The position numbers were made by a program, and so were the translations under genes. DNA of 64,000 nucleotides from Azonexaceae bacterium (lineage in GTDB: Bacteria > Pseudomonadota > Gammaproteobacteria > Burkholderiales > Rhodocyclaceae): NCBI GenBank assembly GCA_013335535.1, contig JAAXVL010000001.1:265764-329763 (forward strand), in the 5' to 3' direction. Below are positions 18,297 to 25,892 of the stretch, piece by piece. The first letter of the stretch is position 1; each line of letters begins with the position of its first letter. The notes below the pieces were generated by a model, which was not told where the DNA came from, searched no databases, and was given only the letters and a program-made list of their open reading frames with translations.

Positions 18297-18887
18297 TCAG
18301 AATTCAAGGCCGGGCATGGCCTTGATGCCGCTCTGGAAGGCGTGCTTTTCCATGCCGATGTCGCTCACCGTATCGGCGGCATCGCGCAGGGCCTGCGGCG
18401 CGGCGCGACCGGTGATGATGACGTGCTGCATGGTTGGGCGGGCGAGGAGCTGGGCGATGACGGTGTCGAGGTCGAGCCAGCCGTACTTGAACGCATAGGT
18501 CATTTCGTCGAGGACGACGAGGCCGATTTCCGGATTGCGCAGATGGCCGCAGGCGATTTCCCAGGCGGCCTGCGCCGCCTTGGCATCGCGCTCCTTGTCC
18601 TGGGTTTCCCAGGTGAAGCCTTCGCCGCCGACATGCCAGGCGACGTTGGGCTGCTGGCGGAAGAAGGCTTCCTCGCCGGTATCCGAGCGGCCTTTGACGA
18701 ACTGGACGACGCCGACCTTGAGACCATGGCCGAGGGCGCGCGCGACGACGCCGAAAGCGGCGCTCGACTTGCCCTTGCCGTTGCCGGTGTTGATGACCAG
18801 CACGCCGCGTTCTTCCTGGGCGGCGTCAATTTTGCCGTCGATGACGGCTTTCTTCTTCTGCATGCGTTCTTCGTGGGTAACGGTCAT
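18297..18887 (-). CDS. cobO: Cob(I)yrinic acid a,c-diamide adenosyltransferase
   Basis: CobO/BtuR transfers the 5'-deoxyadenosyl group of ATP to the cobalt of corrinoids, producing the coenzyme needed by methylmalonyl-CoA mutase. The P-loop TGNGKGKSSAAFG is at about residues 34-46, and LVVLDEMTYAFKYGWLD is the conserved Asp-containing segment. At 196 residues the length is normal. It sits between btuD, separated by a gap that carries a dispersed element, and the CbiZ-nitrilase gene 10 bp further on. Confidence 0.94.
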   Translation of the reverse strand: MTVTHEERMQKKKAVIDGKIDAAQEERGVLVINTGNGKGKSSAAFGVVARALGHGLKVGVVQFVKGRSDTGEEAFFRQQPNVAWHVGGEGFTWETQDKERDAKAAQAAWEIACGHLRNPEIGLVVLDEMTYAFKYGWLDLDTVIAQLLARPTMQHVIITGRAAPQALRDAADTVSDIGMEKHAFQSGIKAMPGLEF

Positions 18888-18919
18888 GATGTGCTCGGAG
18901 AAATTTTGGGAAAGTAGCC

Positions 18920-18960
18920 AATGCCACGGTCAACCGGAAAAATTGGCCAAAATTGAAAGG
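18920..18960 (+). repeat. Dispersed 40-bp element, copy 5 (between btuD and cobO)
   Basis: This copy reads AATGCCACGGTCAACCGGAA, then AAATTGGCCAAAATTGAAAGG. It fills the only sizeable gap inside the cobalamin operon. It is oriented opposite to transcription and sits 2 bp from the btuD stop codon. Confidence 0.9.
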
Positions 18961-18962
18961 TT

Positions 18963-19736
18963 TTATTCGGGGATGAAGCAGCGATGGCCGCGATCTTCGA
19001 TCTGACGCAGGCCGTAGCCGTAAAGTTCGGACAGCGTGTCGGCCGTCAAAATGCGGTCGACGGTGCCAATTTCGGTACGGCCATCGCCATAAACGAGCAG
19101 CGCGCGGTCGCAGAAACGGTGGGCCAGCGCCGGGTCGTGCAGGACCATGATGACGCCGGCACCGCAATCGCGCGCTGCGCCGGCGAAAAGCTCGAGGACG
19201 GCCATCTGGTGATTGAGATCGAGGTGCGACAGTGGTTCGTCAAGCAGATAAAGCGGCGCCGCCTGGGTGAGCAGCGTGGCAATGGCCAGGCGCTGACGCT
19301 CGCCGCCAGACAGCGTGTGGATCTGGCGCGCTTCCATGCCGTCCAGCCCGACGGCCTTGAGCGCACTGCGCGCCAGTTCGGCATCGTGTTTCGATTCCCA
19401 GTCCCAGCGCCCGAGATGCGGGTGGCGGCCGGTCAGCGTCGTTTCCAGCACGGTCGACCCGAAGGGGTCGCTCTGGAACTGGCCAAGCCAGGCCCGACGC
19501 AGGGCAGCCTCGCGGGCGTGCAGCAAGGCCGCATCTTCGCCATCGAGCAGCAGGGACCCGCCAGCCGCGGGGCGCAACCCGGCCAGCGTCGACAGCAGCG
19601 TCGATTTGCCGGCGCCGTTGCGACCGAGAATGGCAATGCGCTCGCCGCTGGCAACACTCAGGTCGACGGCGTTCACCACCGTTTTACCGCCGACGGTGAC
19701 GACGAGTTGCTTGGCTTCGAGCAGTGGCCGCGTCAT
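18963..19736 (-). CDS. btuD: Vitamin B12 ABC transporter ATPase BtuD-type
   Basis: This is the ATP-binding subunit of a BtuCD/FecDE-type importer. Walker A is GRNGAGKST at about residues 38-46, the signature LSGGERQRLAIA is in the middle, and Walker B LYLLDEP is followed by LSHLDLNHQMAVL. It has 257 residues. Its ATG overlaps the btuC stop (19733-19736), so the subunits are translationally coupled. B12 as substrate follows from the riboswitch, btuB and the corrinoid genes in the same operon. Confidence 0.9.
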   Translation of the reverse strand: MTRPLLEAKQLVVTVGGKTVVNAVDLSVASGERIAILGRNGAGKSTLLSTLAGLRPAAGGSLLLDGEDAALLHAREAALRRAWLGQFQSDPFGSTVLETTLTGRHPHLGRWDWESKHDAELARSALKAVGLDGMEARQIHTLSGGERQRLAIATLLTQAAPLYLLDEPLSHLDLNHQMAVLELFAGAARDCGAGVIMVLHDPALAHRFCDRALLVYGDGRTEIGTVDRILTADTLSELYGYGLRQIEDRGHRCFIPE

Positions 19737-20710
19737 TTCGGCTGCCTCGAAAGCAGGAAAAGGAAGACCGGCACGCCGATCAGCGCGGTCAGCACCCCGA
19801 CTGGTAACTGCTGCGGGGCGATCAATGTGCGCGCCAGCGTGTCAGCCAGTACGAGCAAGGAACCGCCGGCCAGCACTGAGGCCGGCAACAGCAGACGCTG
19901 GTCGTTGCCGGTGGCCAGGCGGACGAGGTGCGGCACGACGAGGCCGACGAAACCGATCGAGCCAGCCGTCGTCACCGAGGCCGCCGTGGCCAGCGAAGCG
20001 AGCAGGTAAATGGCGTAACGCAGCCGGCCGACGGCGACGCCCAATGCCTGCGCCTGCATCAGGCCGCGCGACAACAGATTCAGTTCGCGGGCAAAGGGCA
20101 TGGCCAGCAGCAGCGCGATGGCCAGCGCGGCAAAGGCCGGCCACCACTGGGCGCTCTGCCCGAGGTCGCCCATCAGCCAGAACAGCATGCCGCGCAGCTT
20201 GTGCTCGTCGGCGATGCTCAGCATGAGCGCGACCAGCGCGCCGCAACCGGCGGCGACGATGACGCCGGTCAGCAACAGCCGTGTCTGCGTCCAGCTCCCG
20301 TCGCCGTGGGCTAGTCCGAAAACCAGCAGCATCGCGGCGAAGGCGCCGACAAAGGCCAGCCCATCGATGCCAAGCACTGGCAAACCAAGCAGCATGGCGA
20401 ACATTGCCCCGACCCCGGCGCCGCCGGAAATGCCCAGCACGTAAGGATCAGCCAGCGGATTGCGCAACAAAACCTGCATCAGCGCCCCGGCCAGCGCCAG
20501 CAGCCCGCCGCAGGCAAAACCAGCCAGCGCCCGCGGCAGACGGAGTTGCAGCACGACATCGCCAGCCCCGCCCTCCTGCCCGAACAGAGCGGCAAACACC
20601 TCGCTGTAGGAAACCTTGAAGCTGCCCACCGTCAACGCCAGCCCGATACTCGCCACGGCCAGGAGGCCGAGGCTGGCGAGAATCAGGAAAGCGCGCTGGC
20701 GGGTGGGCAT
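19733..20710 (-). CDS. btuC: Vitamin B12 ABC transporter permease BtuC-type
   Basis: This is a FecCD/BtuC family permease of 325 residues with about ten transmembrane helices. Family segments include RLPRALAGFACGGLLALAGA, NPLADPYVLGISGGAGVGA and GFVGLVVPHLVRL. It follows btuB by 6 bp and overlaps btuD. No separate periplasmic binding protein gene (btuF) is seen in the operon; it may lie elsewhere. Confidence 0.9.
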   Translation of the reverse strand: MPTRQRAFLILASLGLLAVASIGLALTVGSFKVSYSEVFAALFGQEGGAGDVVLQLRLPRALAGFACGGLLALAGALMQVLLRNPLADPYVLGISGGAGVGAMFAMLLGLPVLGIDGLAFVGAFAAMLLVFGLAHGDGSWTQTRLLLTGVIVAAGCGALVALMLSIADEHKLRGMLFWLMGDLGQSAQWWPAFAALAIALLLAMPFARELNLLSRGLMQAQALGVAVGRLRYAIYLLASLATAASVTTAGSIGFVGLVVPHLVRLATGNDQRLLLPASVLAGGSLLVLADTLARTLIAPQQLPVGVLTALIGVPVFLFLLSRQPK

Positions 20711-20716
20711 GGTTGT

Positions 20717-22537
20717 TTACTTTGGACTGTAGCGGATGCCGACGAAGGCGTTCATGCCCGGCGTGGCATAGGTGTCGGCCAACACGTATTCACGGTCGAA
20801 CAGGTTGTTGACCCGGGCGAAAACAGACCAGTCCTTGGCAAATCGATAGGCTCCATACAGGTTGGTGAGCGAATAACCCCCCAGCTTCTTGGCTGGCTGG
20901 CCGAAAGGATAATCCATGCGGTCGTCGCTGACCTGCTCCTCGACACGCCATTCCCAGTCGCCGTGTGTTTTTCCGACGGCCGCAGCGACTCGATTCTGCG
21001 CACGGCGGGCCAGCCGCTGGCCGGTGTCGGCATCCTTGGCATCCAGATAGTCATAGCTGGCCTGAACGTTCACACCGGCGAGCACGCCTTCGTAGGCTAA
21101 GGTCAAGCCTTCGAGCCGGGCGTTGCCGACGTTGCTCGGCGTATTGGTCCATACGATCAGGTTTTCGACGCGATTCAAGTACCAGGTCAGCGAAACGTGC
21201 TGCTGACCTGTTTCAAAATGCAGGGCAGCCTCACGGTTGCGTGCATTTTCCGGCAGAAGGTTGGGGTTGCCGAAATAGCCGAAACTCAGCGGGTAATAAA
21301 GGTCGTTGAAGGTCGGGGCCTTGAAGGCGGTGCCATAACCCACGTTGGCGCGCCAGTTGGGCGAGAAGCGATAGCCGTAGGCCAGGGAGCCGGTCGTCTT
21401 TTCGCCAAACTGCGAATTGTCGTCGCGGCGCAGGTTGGCCTGCAGGCGGTGCGCTTCGTAGCCCAATGTCCAACCACCGAGCAGGGAATTGTTGGTCCGT
21501 TCGCGGACGGCATAGGCGGCCGTCGTGTCGACCTCCTGTTCCAGTCGTTCGGCAGCGAGCAGGAAATTGCCGAAACGGGTGCGCAGATCGTTTTGCCAGG
21601 AATACTGGCGTTGGTCCGTACGGAAATTGCTGTTGCGCACCCCATTCTTGATGTCATCAGAATCATCTGCACTCATGCCGATGGTCAGCGTGCTGGTCCA
21701 GTTTTCTGTCAGTGTGTTTTTCATGAACGCATTCATGCTGCTTACGCTGCTCCGGTTGCGCCAGTCGACCGTTGCACCACTGCCGTCGTACTTGCTTTCC
21801 CCATCACTGTAGAAAACACTGATGCCCGCCTCGTGACCCTTGGCAAAGCTGTAGGCCAAGCGGCCGCTCAGGCTGTTCATCCAGAAGCCGTCGCGATCCT
21901 TGTTGGCGCTGGCTGTCCACGGCTTGCTGTTGAAACCGGCGGTCGAGTAGGTGGCCGCATTCAGGGCGTAACGCCAGCCGTTCTGTGCGCCGGAAAAACC
22001 ACCGGAAGCCGAGGCTGTGTCGTAAGAGCCTGTACCCACTTCGCCGTATATGCTCAATGGCCCGTCACTTTGGCGAGTGAATACCTGAACGACACCGCCG
22101 ATGGCATCGCTGCCATAGAGCGACGATGCCGGTCCGCGGACGATTTCGATACGTTCGATCTGGCTGGCGGGGATCCTGTTCCACGAAGCGCTGCCCGACG
22201 TGGCCGATCCCATCCGCATGCCGTCGACCAGCAGCAAGACATGCGAACCGCTTGTGCCGCGCATGTACAACGAAGAGTTGGCGCCGAAACTGCCGTTTGC
22301 CGAGAACTCGATGCCCGGCTGGCGCGAGAGAATTTCTTCGAGCGTCGATTGGCCGGCTGCGTCGATCGCCTCGCGCTCGATCACGGAAACGTCCGACAAC
22401 TGTTCCGAAACGCGCATTTCCTGGCGTGTGGCGGTGATCAGGATGGGGTCGAGCGCGGCGAGTTGGTCAACGGCGAAGGCCGAAGGAGCAAAAGACAATG
22501 CCAGCAGCGCGGCAATTGGATTCAAACGTGAATGCAT
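20717..22537 (-). CDS. btuB: TonB-dependent vitamin B12 receptor BtuB
   Basis: This is an outer-membrane TonB-dependent beta-barrel for corrinoids. The start at 22537 gives a signal peptide (MHSRLNPIAALLALSFAPSAFA) with an A-rich Shine-Dalgarno (AAGGAA) upstream; a 15-residue extension to 22582 is rejected. The TonB box region DPILITATRQE is near the mature N-terminus. The plug domain includes SDVSVIEREAID, LEEILSRQPGIEF and LLVDGMRMGS, and the barrel runs to a C-terminal aromatic-containing strand. The 606 residues fit BtuB. It is the first gene after the B12 riboswitch, which supports the assignment. Confidence 0.92.
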   Translation of the reverse strand: MHSRLNPIAALLALSFAPSAFAVDQLAALDPILITATRQEMRVSEQLSDVSVIEREAIDAAGQSTLEEILSRQPGIEFSANGSFGANSSLYMRGTSGSHVLLLVDGMRMGSATSGSASWNRIPASQIERIEIVRGPASSLYGSDAIGGVVQVFTRQSDGPLSIYGEVGTGSYDTASASGGFSGAQNGWRYALNAATYSTAGFNSKPWTASANKDRDGFWMNSLSGRLAYSFAKGHEAGISVFYSDGESKYDGSGATVDWRNRSSVSSMNAFMKNTLTENWTSTLTIGMSADDSDDIKNGVRNSNFRTDQRQYSWQNDLRTRFGNFLLAAERLEQEVDTTAAYAVRERTNNSLLGGWTLGYEAHRLQANLRRDDNSQFGEKTTGSLAYGYRFSPNWRANVGYGTAFKAPTFNDLYYPLSFGYFGNPNLLPENARNREAALHFETGQQHVSLTWYLNRVENLIVWTNTPSNVGNARLEGLTLAYEGVLAGVNVQASYDYLDAKDADTGQRLARRAQNRVAAAVGKTHGDWEWRVEEQVSDDRMDYPFGQPAKKLGGYSLTNLYGAYRFAKDWSVFARVNNLFDREYVLADTYATPGMNAFVGIRYSPK

Positions 22538-22654
22538 GGTTTTCCTTTTCCCGGCGGGCGTCCCCGCATGCCGGAAGAACATTGAAAAGGAAGTGCGAGG
22601 GGAGAAGGGCTGGTGGCGTTAACCCGCACCACACCCCCGTGGCACTTCCGCTTT

Positions 22655-22842
22655 TGTCCCAGGCCGGTATCCGGGCTCGCAAGTCTTGACGTATCGCCTT
22701 CCCAAGTTTTCACCCAGTGGCGTTGTGATACGTCCGCACTTGCTTACCGTTGCGGGGGCAGCAGCGGATTTGTCTTTTGGAGACGCACCGCTTTCCCGTT
22801 TAACTGCGCTTGGAGAATCCGTACGCAGCACCTGACACGGCG
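22655..22842 (-). promoter_or_regulatory. Cobalamin (B12) riboswitch
   Basis: Read on the - strand, the leader holds the conserved cobalamin riboswitch blocks in order. These are CAGGTGCTGCG at the 5' stem, TAAACGGGAAAGCGGTGCG, the core GCTGCCCCCGCAACGGTAAG, the B12-box segment AACGCCACTGGGTGA with ACTTGGGAAGGCG, and the closing stem GCCCGGATACCGGCCTG. It ends about 115 bp before the btuB start, leaving room for an expression platform. A TAGAAT hexamer at 22846-22851 is a candidate -10 box just upstream. It predicts B12 repression of the whole btuB-cobB operon. Confidence 0.93.
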
Positions 22843-22965
22843 CGCATTCTACATTCATTGTTGCTGCAGCGCATCAGATGGCATCCCTCCAATTGCGATA
22901 AACCACTTTCAGAATAATGGCTTAGTCCTTGACCGTGCGGTGTTTTAACCTCTATAGTTCGCGGC
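22843..22965. other. Divergent promoter region between btuB leader and zapB-like gene
   Basis: No gene is seen. The region must carry the promoters of the riboswitch transcript (-) and of the zapB-like/zapA/6S unit (+). Only the TAGAAT candidate for the - strand could be singled out. Confidence 0.4.
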
Positions 22966-23163
22966 ATGAATGTGGAACTCGAAACGCTAGAAGCCAAAAT
23001 CGAACAGGTAATCGCACTGGTCCACCAGTTGCGCGCCGAGAATGAGGTTTTGAAGAACCAGATGACAGCGGCCGAGGCTGAGCGGCTGCATCTGCGCCAG
23101 ACGATGACAGTTGCCCGTGAGCGGCTCGAGGGTCTGATGGACAAGATTCCCGAGGATGTCTGA
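22966..23163 (+). CDS. Small coiled-coil cell division protein (ZapB-like, TIGR02449 type)
   Basis: This 65-residue, almost entirely helical protein has a heptad pattern (LEAKIEQVIALVHQLRAENE, LKNQMTAAEAERLHL) typical of the ZapB-like coiled-coil proteins encoded just before zapA in beta- and gammaproteobacteria. In that family it is thought to assist Z-ring organisation with ZapA. It overlaps the zapA region, whose start lies 1 bp after its stop, so the two are translationally coupled. Confidence 0.85.
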   Translation: MNVELETLEAKIEQVIALVHQLRAENEVLKNQMTAAEAERLHLRQTMTVARERLEGLMDKIPEDV

Positions 23164-23164
23164 G

Positions 23165-23500
23165 ATGAGTGGCGAGCCGAATTTCCTCGACGTCAAGATC
23201 ATGGGTCGCGAGTACCGTGTCGCCTGCACGCCGGAAGAGCGTGAAGCCTTGCTCTCGGCCGTTGATCTCGTCGACAACAAGATGCGCGAAATCGCGCAGC
23301 GTACCAAGAACACCATTGCTGAACGTGTCGCCGTCATGGCCGCGCTCAACATCGCCCACGAGCACCTTTCCAGTGCTTCCGGCGGTGCCGCAAATGAGTT
23401 TGCGGAAGCAGTTGATACTTCCGAAACGAAGCGTAGAATCGGTGACATGGGAGCACGACTTGATGCCGTGCTTGCGCCCCAGCAGCAACTGGATCTGTAA
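23165..23500 (+). CDS. zapA: Cell division protein ZapA
   Basis: ZapA binds FtsZ and promotes Z-ring bundling at midcell. The sequence has the ZapA head domain (VKIMGREYRVACTPEEREAL, LVDNKMREIAQ) followed by a C-terminal helix with ERVAVMAALNIAHEHL. I chose the ATG at 23165 because GAGG at 23152-23155 is spaced correctly to it, whereas the ATG at 23156 directly abuts that site. It encodes 111 residues. The 6S RNA follows immediately, the usual arrangement. Confidence 0.93.
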   Translation: MSGEPNFLDVKIMGREYRVACTPEEREALLSAVDLVDNKMREIAQRTKNTIAERVAVMAALNIAHEHLSSASGGAANEFAEAVDTSETKRRIGDMGARLDAVLAPQQQLDL

Positions 23501-23529
23501 CGGTTCTGCTGACCCCGGCGCCGCCCGCC

Positions 23530-23716
23530 GAGCGTCCCCTGCGGTGTTTGTTAAGGCCATATATTCCTTGAACCAATGCTAATTGGCATCGGTTGCGGAC
23601 CATCAGTCCGCTGTTGTGCGCGCTCCCAGTGAGTGTGCCTGATGCGGTAGGAATGCGACCACTCTGGACCCAGGTTCAGGATGCCGGCCTGACGACATTC
23701 GCGGGGGCCTTTTTTT
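23530..23716 (+). ncRNA. ssrS: 6S RNA with intrinsic terminator
   Basis: 6S RNA binds sigma70 RNA polymerase and mimics an open promoter in stationary phase. The region after zapA is non-coding and can fold into a long rod. The 5' end GTCCCCTGCGG pairs with the 3' end TTCGCGGGGGC, closing the molecule, and a T-run at about 23710-23716 ends it. Inner segments such as TTCCTTGAACC and GGTTCAGGATGCCGGCCTGA resemble betaproteobacterial 6S RNAs. Position between zapA and an EVE gene is the standard site. Exact ends are approximate. Confidence 0.82.
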
Positions 23717-23738
23717 GTCCTCGACATTACCCGAACGC

Positions 23739-24206
23739 ATGCAATATTGGCTGATGAAATCCGAGCCGGACGAGGTGTCGATCGACGACCTCGCCGCAGC
23801 ACCGTCGCAGCGGGTGCCGTGGTTCGGCGTACGCAACTATCAGGCGCGCAATTTCATGCGCGATGCGATGCAAGTCGGCGATCTTGCCTTCTTTTATCAC
23901 TCCAGTTGTGCCGAGCCGGGTATCGCTGGCATTTGCGAGGTGTGCTCGGAGCCTTATCCGGACGAAACGCAATTTTCCACGGTCAACCAGTATTTTGACC
24001 CAAAATCGAAACCCGAAAATCCGCGCTGGTGGTTGCGTGATGTCCGTTTTGTCGCCAAATCGCGCCTGATTTCTCTGGCTGAGTTGCGGCGTTATCCGGC
24101 GCTCGCCGACATGCGCCTCTTGGCCCGCGGCAACCGGCTGTCAATCATGCCGGTCACGCCCGAAGAATGGGCATTCATCAACCGCCTTGTGGCAGAAAAT
24201 TCATGA
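23739..24206 (+). CDS. EVE domain protein
   Basis: This is a 155-residue single EVE domain protein, a PUA-like fold thought to bind modified bases in nucleic acids. The start at 23739 gives MQYWLMKSEPDEVSIDDL, the typical N-terminus. WFGVRNYQARNFMRDAM and GDLAFFYHSS are the conserved pocket segments, and PKSKPENPRWW is the usual later motif. The bases encoding FSTVNQYFDPKSK (23973-24011) match the dispersed element, so an otherwise conserved region carries repeat-like sequence. It overlaps the following TauE/SafE gene by ATGA. Confidence 0.9.
   Translation: MQYWLMKSEPDEVSIDDLAAAPSQRVPWFGVRNYQARNFMRDAMQVGDLAFFYHSSCAEPGIAGICEVCSEPYPDETQFSTVNQYFDPKSKPENPRWWLRDVRFVAKSRLISLAELRRYPALADMRLLARGNRLSIMPVTPEEWAFINRLVAENS
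23973..24011 (+). repeat. Dispersed 40-bp element, diverged copy (in EVE gene)
   Basis: TTTTCCACGGTCAACC is followed, after a substituted 13-nt middle, by AAAATCGAAA at the same spacing as in the intergenic copy at 9951. Both ends match while the middle differs, and the reading frame and length of the EVE protein are kept. Confidence 0.55.
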
Positions 24207-25003
24207 CAATCTGGTGGCTTACCTATCCCTTGCTGGGAATCTTCGGCGGCTTTGTTGCCGGTCTGTTCGGTGTTGGCGGCGGGCTGACCCTCGTCCCCTT
24301 CATGTACATGCTGTTCGTAGCCCAGGGTTTTCCGCCCGAGCATGTCATGCATCTGGCCCTCGGTACCTCGATGGCGACCATTGTGTTCACGTCGATTTCC
24401 AGCATGCGCGCCCACCATGCGCATGGTGCGGTGCGCTGGGACATCGTGCGTCACCTGGCACCGGGACTGGTTCTCGGCACGTTTGGCGGGTCGCTGGTAG
24501 CCGGCCAGGTGCCGACCGGACCGATGACCGTGATTTTTGTCGTCATCGTCTATTACGCGTCGATCCAGATGATGCTCGACTTTAAACCACATGCCCATCG
24601 GCAATTGCCCGGACCGGCCGGCTTGTTTTCCGTTGGCGGCGTGATTGGCGGCATATCGAGTCTGGTCGCCGCCGGTGGCGGTTTTCTCTCGGTGCCGTTC
24701 ATGTTGTTCTGCAATGTTGCCATCCATTCGGCGGTCGGCACCTCGTCGGCGCTCGGTTTCCCGATCGCCGTCGCTGGAGCCGTCGGCTATATCGTCGCTG
24801 GCTGGAGCGATAGCGGGCTGCCGCCCTACGCTGCTGGCTACATCTATCTGCCGGCCTTTGTCGGTATCGTCGTGATGAGTATTCTCATGGCACCGGTCGG
24901 CGCCCGGCTGGCCCATAAACTACCGGTCAAGAAATTGAAGCGGGCTTTTGGTGCGTTTCTCGCCCTGCTCGCCAGCAAGATGCTGTTCAGTCTGATTGGC
25001 TGA
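24203..25003 (+). CDS. TauE/SafE family permease (copy A)
   Basis: This is a 266-residue membrane protein of the TauE/SafE (sulfite/anion exporter) family with about eight helices and the two family motifs LFGVGGGLTLVPFM and AAGGGFLSVPF. The start at 24203 (MTIWWLTYPLLG) overlaps the EVE stop as ATGA. It is clearly paralogous to the permease at 34942: both share LALGTSxAT, SSxRAHHAH and a common topology. The two copies bracket the malonate module. Substrate is unknown; organic or sulfur anions are typical. Confidence 0.88.
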   Translation: MTIWWLTYPLLGIFGGFVAGLFGVGGGLTLVPFMYMLFVAQGFPPEHVMHLALGTSMATIVFTSISSMRAHHAHGAVRWDIVRHLAPGLVLGTFGGSLVAGQVPTGPMTVIFVVIVYYASIQMMLDFKPHAHRQLPGPAGLFSVGGVIGGISSLVAAGGGFLSVPFMLFCNVAIHSAVGTSSALGFPIAVAGAVGYIVAGWSDSGLPPYAAGYIYLPAFVGIVVMSILMAPVGARLAHKLPVKKLKRAFGAFLALLASKMLFSLIG

Positions 25004-25009
25004 AAGCTT

Positions 25010-25696
25010 TTAGATGCCGGCCTTGAAGTCGCGCAAGGTCGCGACGAGGTCGGCAAAACGCTCCCCCTGAACCGTCACATGGGCGCGCAACATGGCTGAG
25101 GCCAGGTCGCCATCGCCCTTGGTGATCGCATCGACGATGGCCTGATGCTCGTTGAACGAAGTCGCCATCCGGTTGCGCACGCGCAGCTGTAGCCGGCGAT
25201 AGGGGCGCAGGCGGCGATGCAGAGCGGTTGCCTGATCGACGAGGAAGCTGTTGTGGCTGGCTTCGTAGATCCGCTGATGAAATCCCTCGTTTAGCTGGTA
25301 ATAGATGTCCGGCGTGTTGGCGTCGCGCGCTGCCTCACAGGCGCGGTGCGCCTCCTGCAAGGCCAATTGTTCGCTTGGGGTAATGCGTCGCGCTGCCAGG
25401 CGGCCACACATCGCCTCTAGTTCAGCCATCACCTCGAACATTTCGCAGACCCGGTCGGCACCGACTTCAGGCACCGTCGCGCCGCGCCGCGGCTTGATCT
25501 CGATGAGCCCGACCGAGGCGAGCTGGATCAGTGCCTCCCGTACCGGCGTCCGCGAGACGCCAAAGGTGTCGGCCAGTTCCTGCTCGTCAAGCCGCGTACC
25601 GGGCGGGTAGACGCCGGTGACGATGCGCTCTTCGATTAGTTCGCCGAGGCGTTCTGACTGACGGGTCGTGGCGGGTATTTCAACAGGACTGTTCAC
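25010..25696 (-). CDS. GntR/FCD transcriptional regulator of the malonate module (MatR-like)
   Basis: This is a GntR-family regulator with an N-terminal winged helix (GVYPPGTRLDEQELADTFGV, SRTPVREALIQLASVGLIE) and a C-terminal all-helical FCD ligand domain with metal-type histidines. I chose the GTG at 25696 because GGAG at 25705-25708 is well spaced; the TTG at 25723 lacks a site. It is transcribed divergently from the TRAP/mdc operon, and the shared gap holds TCTTGTATACACAA. That sequence is very like the operator I recall for the rhizobial malonate regulator MatR. Regulation of malonate genes is therefore inferred. Confidence 0.85.
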   Translation of the reverse strand: MNSPVEIPATTRQSERLGELIEERIVTGVYPPGTRLDEQELADTFGVSRTPVREALIQLASVGLIEIKPRRGATVPEVGADRVCEMFEVMAELEAMCGRLAARRITPSEQLALQEAHRACEAARDANTPDIYYQLNEGFHQRIYEASHNSFLVDQATALHRRLRPYRRLQLRVRNRMATSFNEHQAIVDAITKGDGDLASAMLRAHVTVQGERFADLVATLRDFKAGI

Positions 25697-25767
25697 GATT
25701 GACGCTCCGGCGGGTGGCAACAATTTAATTATACGAAATTAGTTGACTAGTATTCAAGCTATGCCTA

Positions 25768-25783
25768 TCTTGTATACACAACG
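25768..25783. promoter_or_regulatory. Candidate GntR (MatR-type) operator
   Basis: TCTTGTATACACAACG contains the inverted arms TTGT and ACAA around a 4-bp centre. It lies in the gap between the divergent regulator and dctP, and resembles the TCTTGTA/TACACGA-type MatR site known from rhizobia (from memory). Spacing to both genes suits autoregulation and control of the malonate operon. Confidence 0.6.
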
Positions 25784-25892
25784 GTGATTTTTGAACACAA
25801 AACAATAGAGCAGCATTCCTCAACCGAGGATCAGCCAGCCAGCGAGGTTTCACCGTAATCGTTACTTGTTCATTTATCCGGAGGAGACATCC

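Noticed and set aside
19448..19465. CACGGTCGACCCGAA match in btuD
   Set aside because: Only the core half matches and it encodes conserved ABC ATPase sequence.
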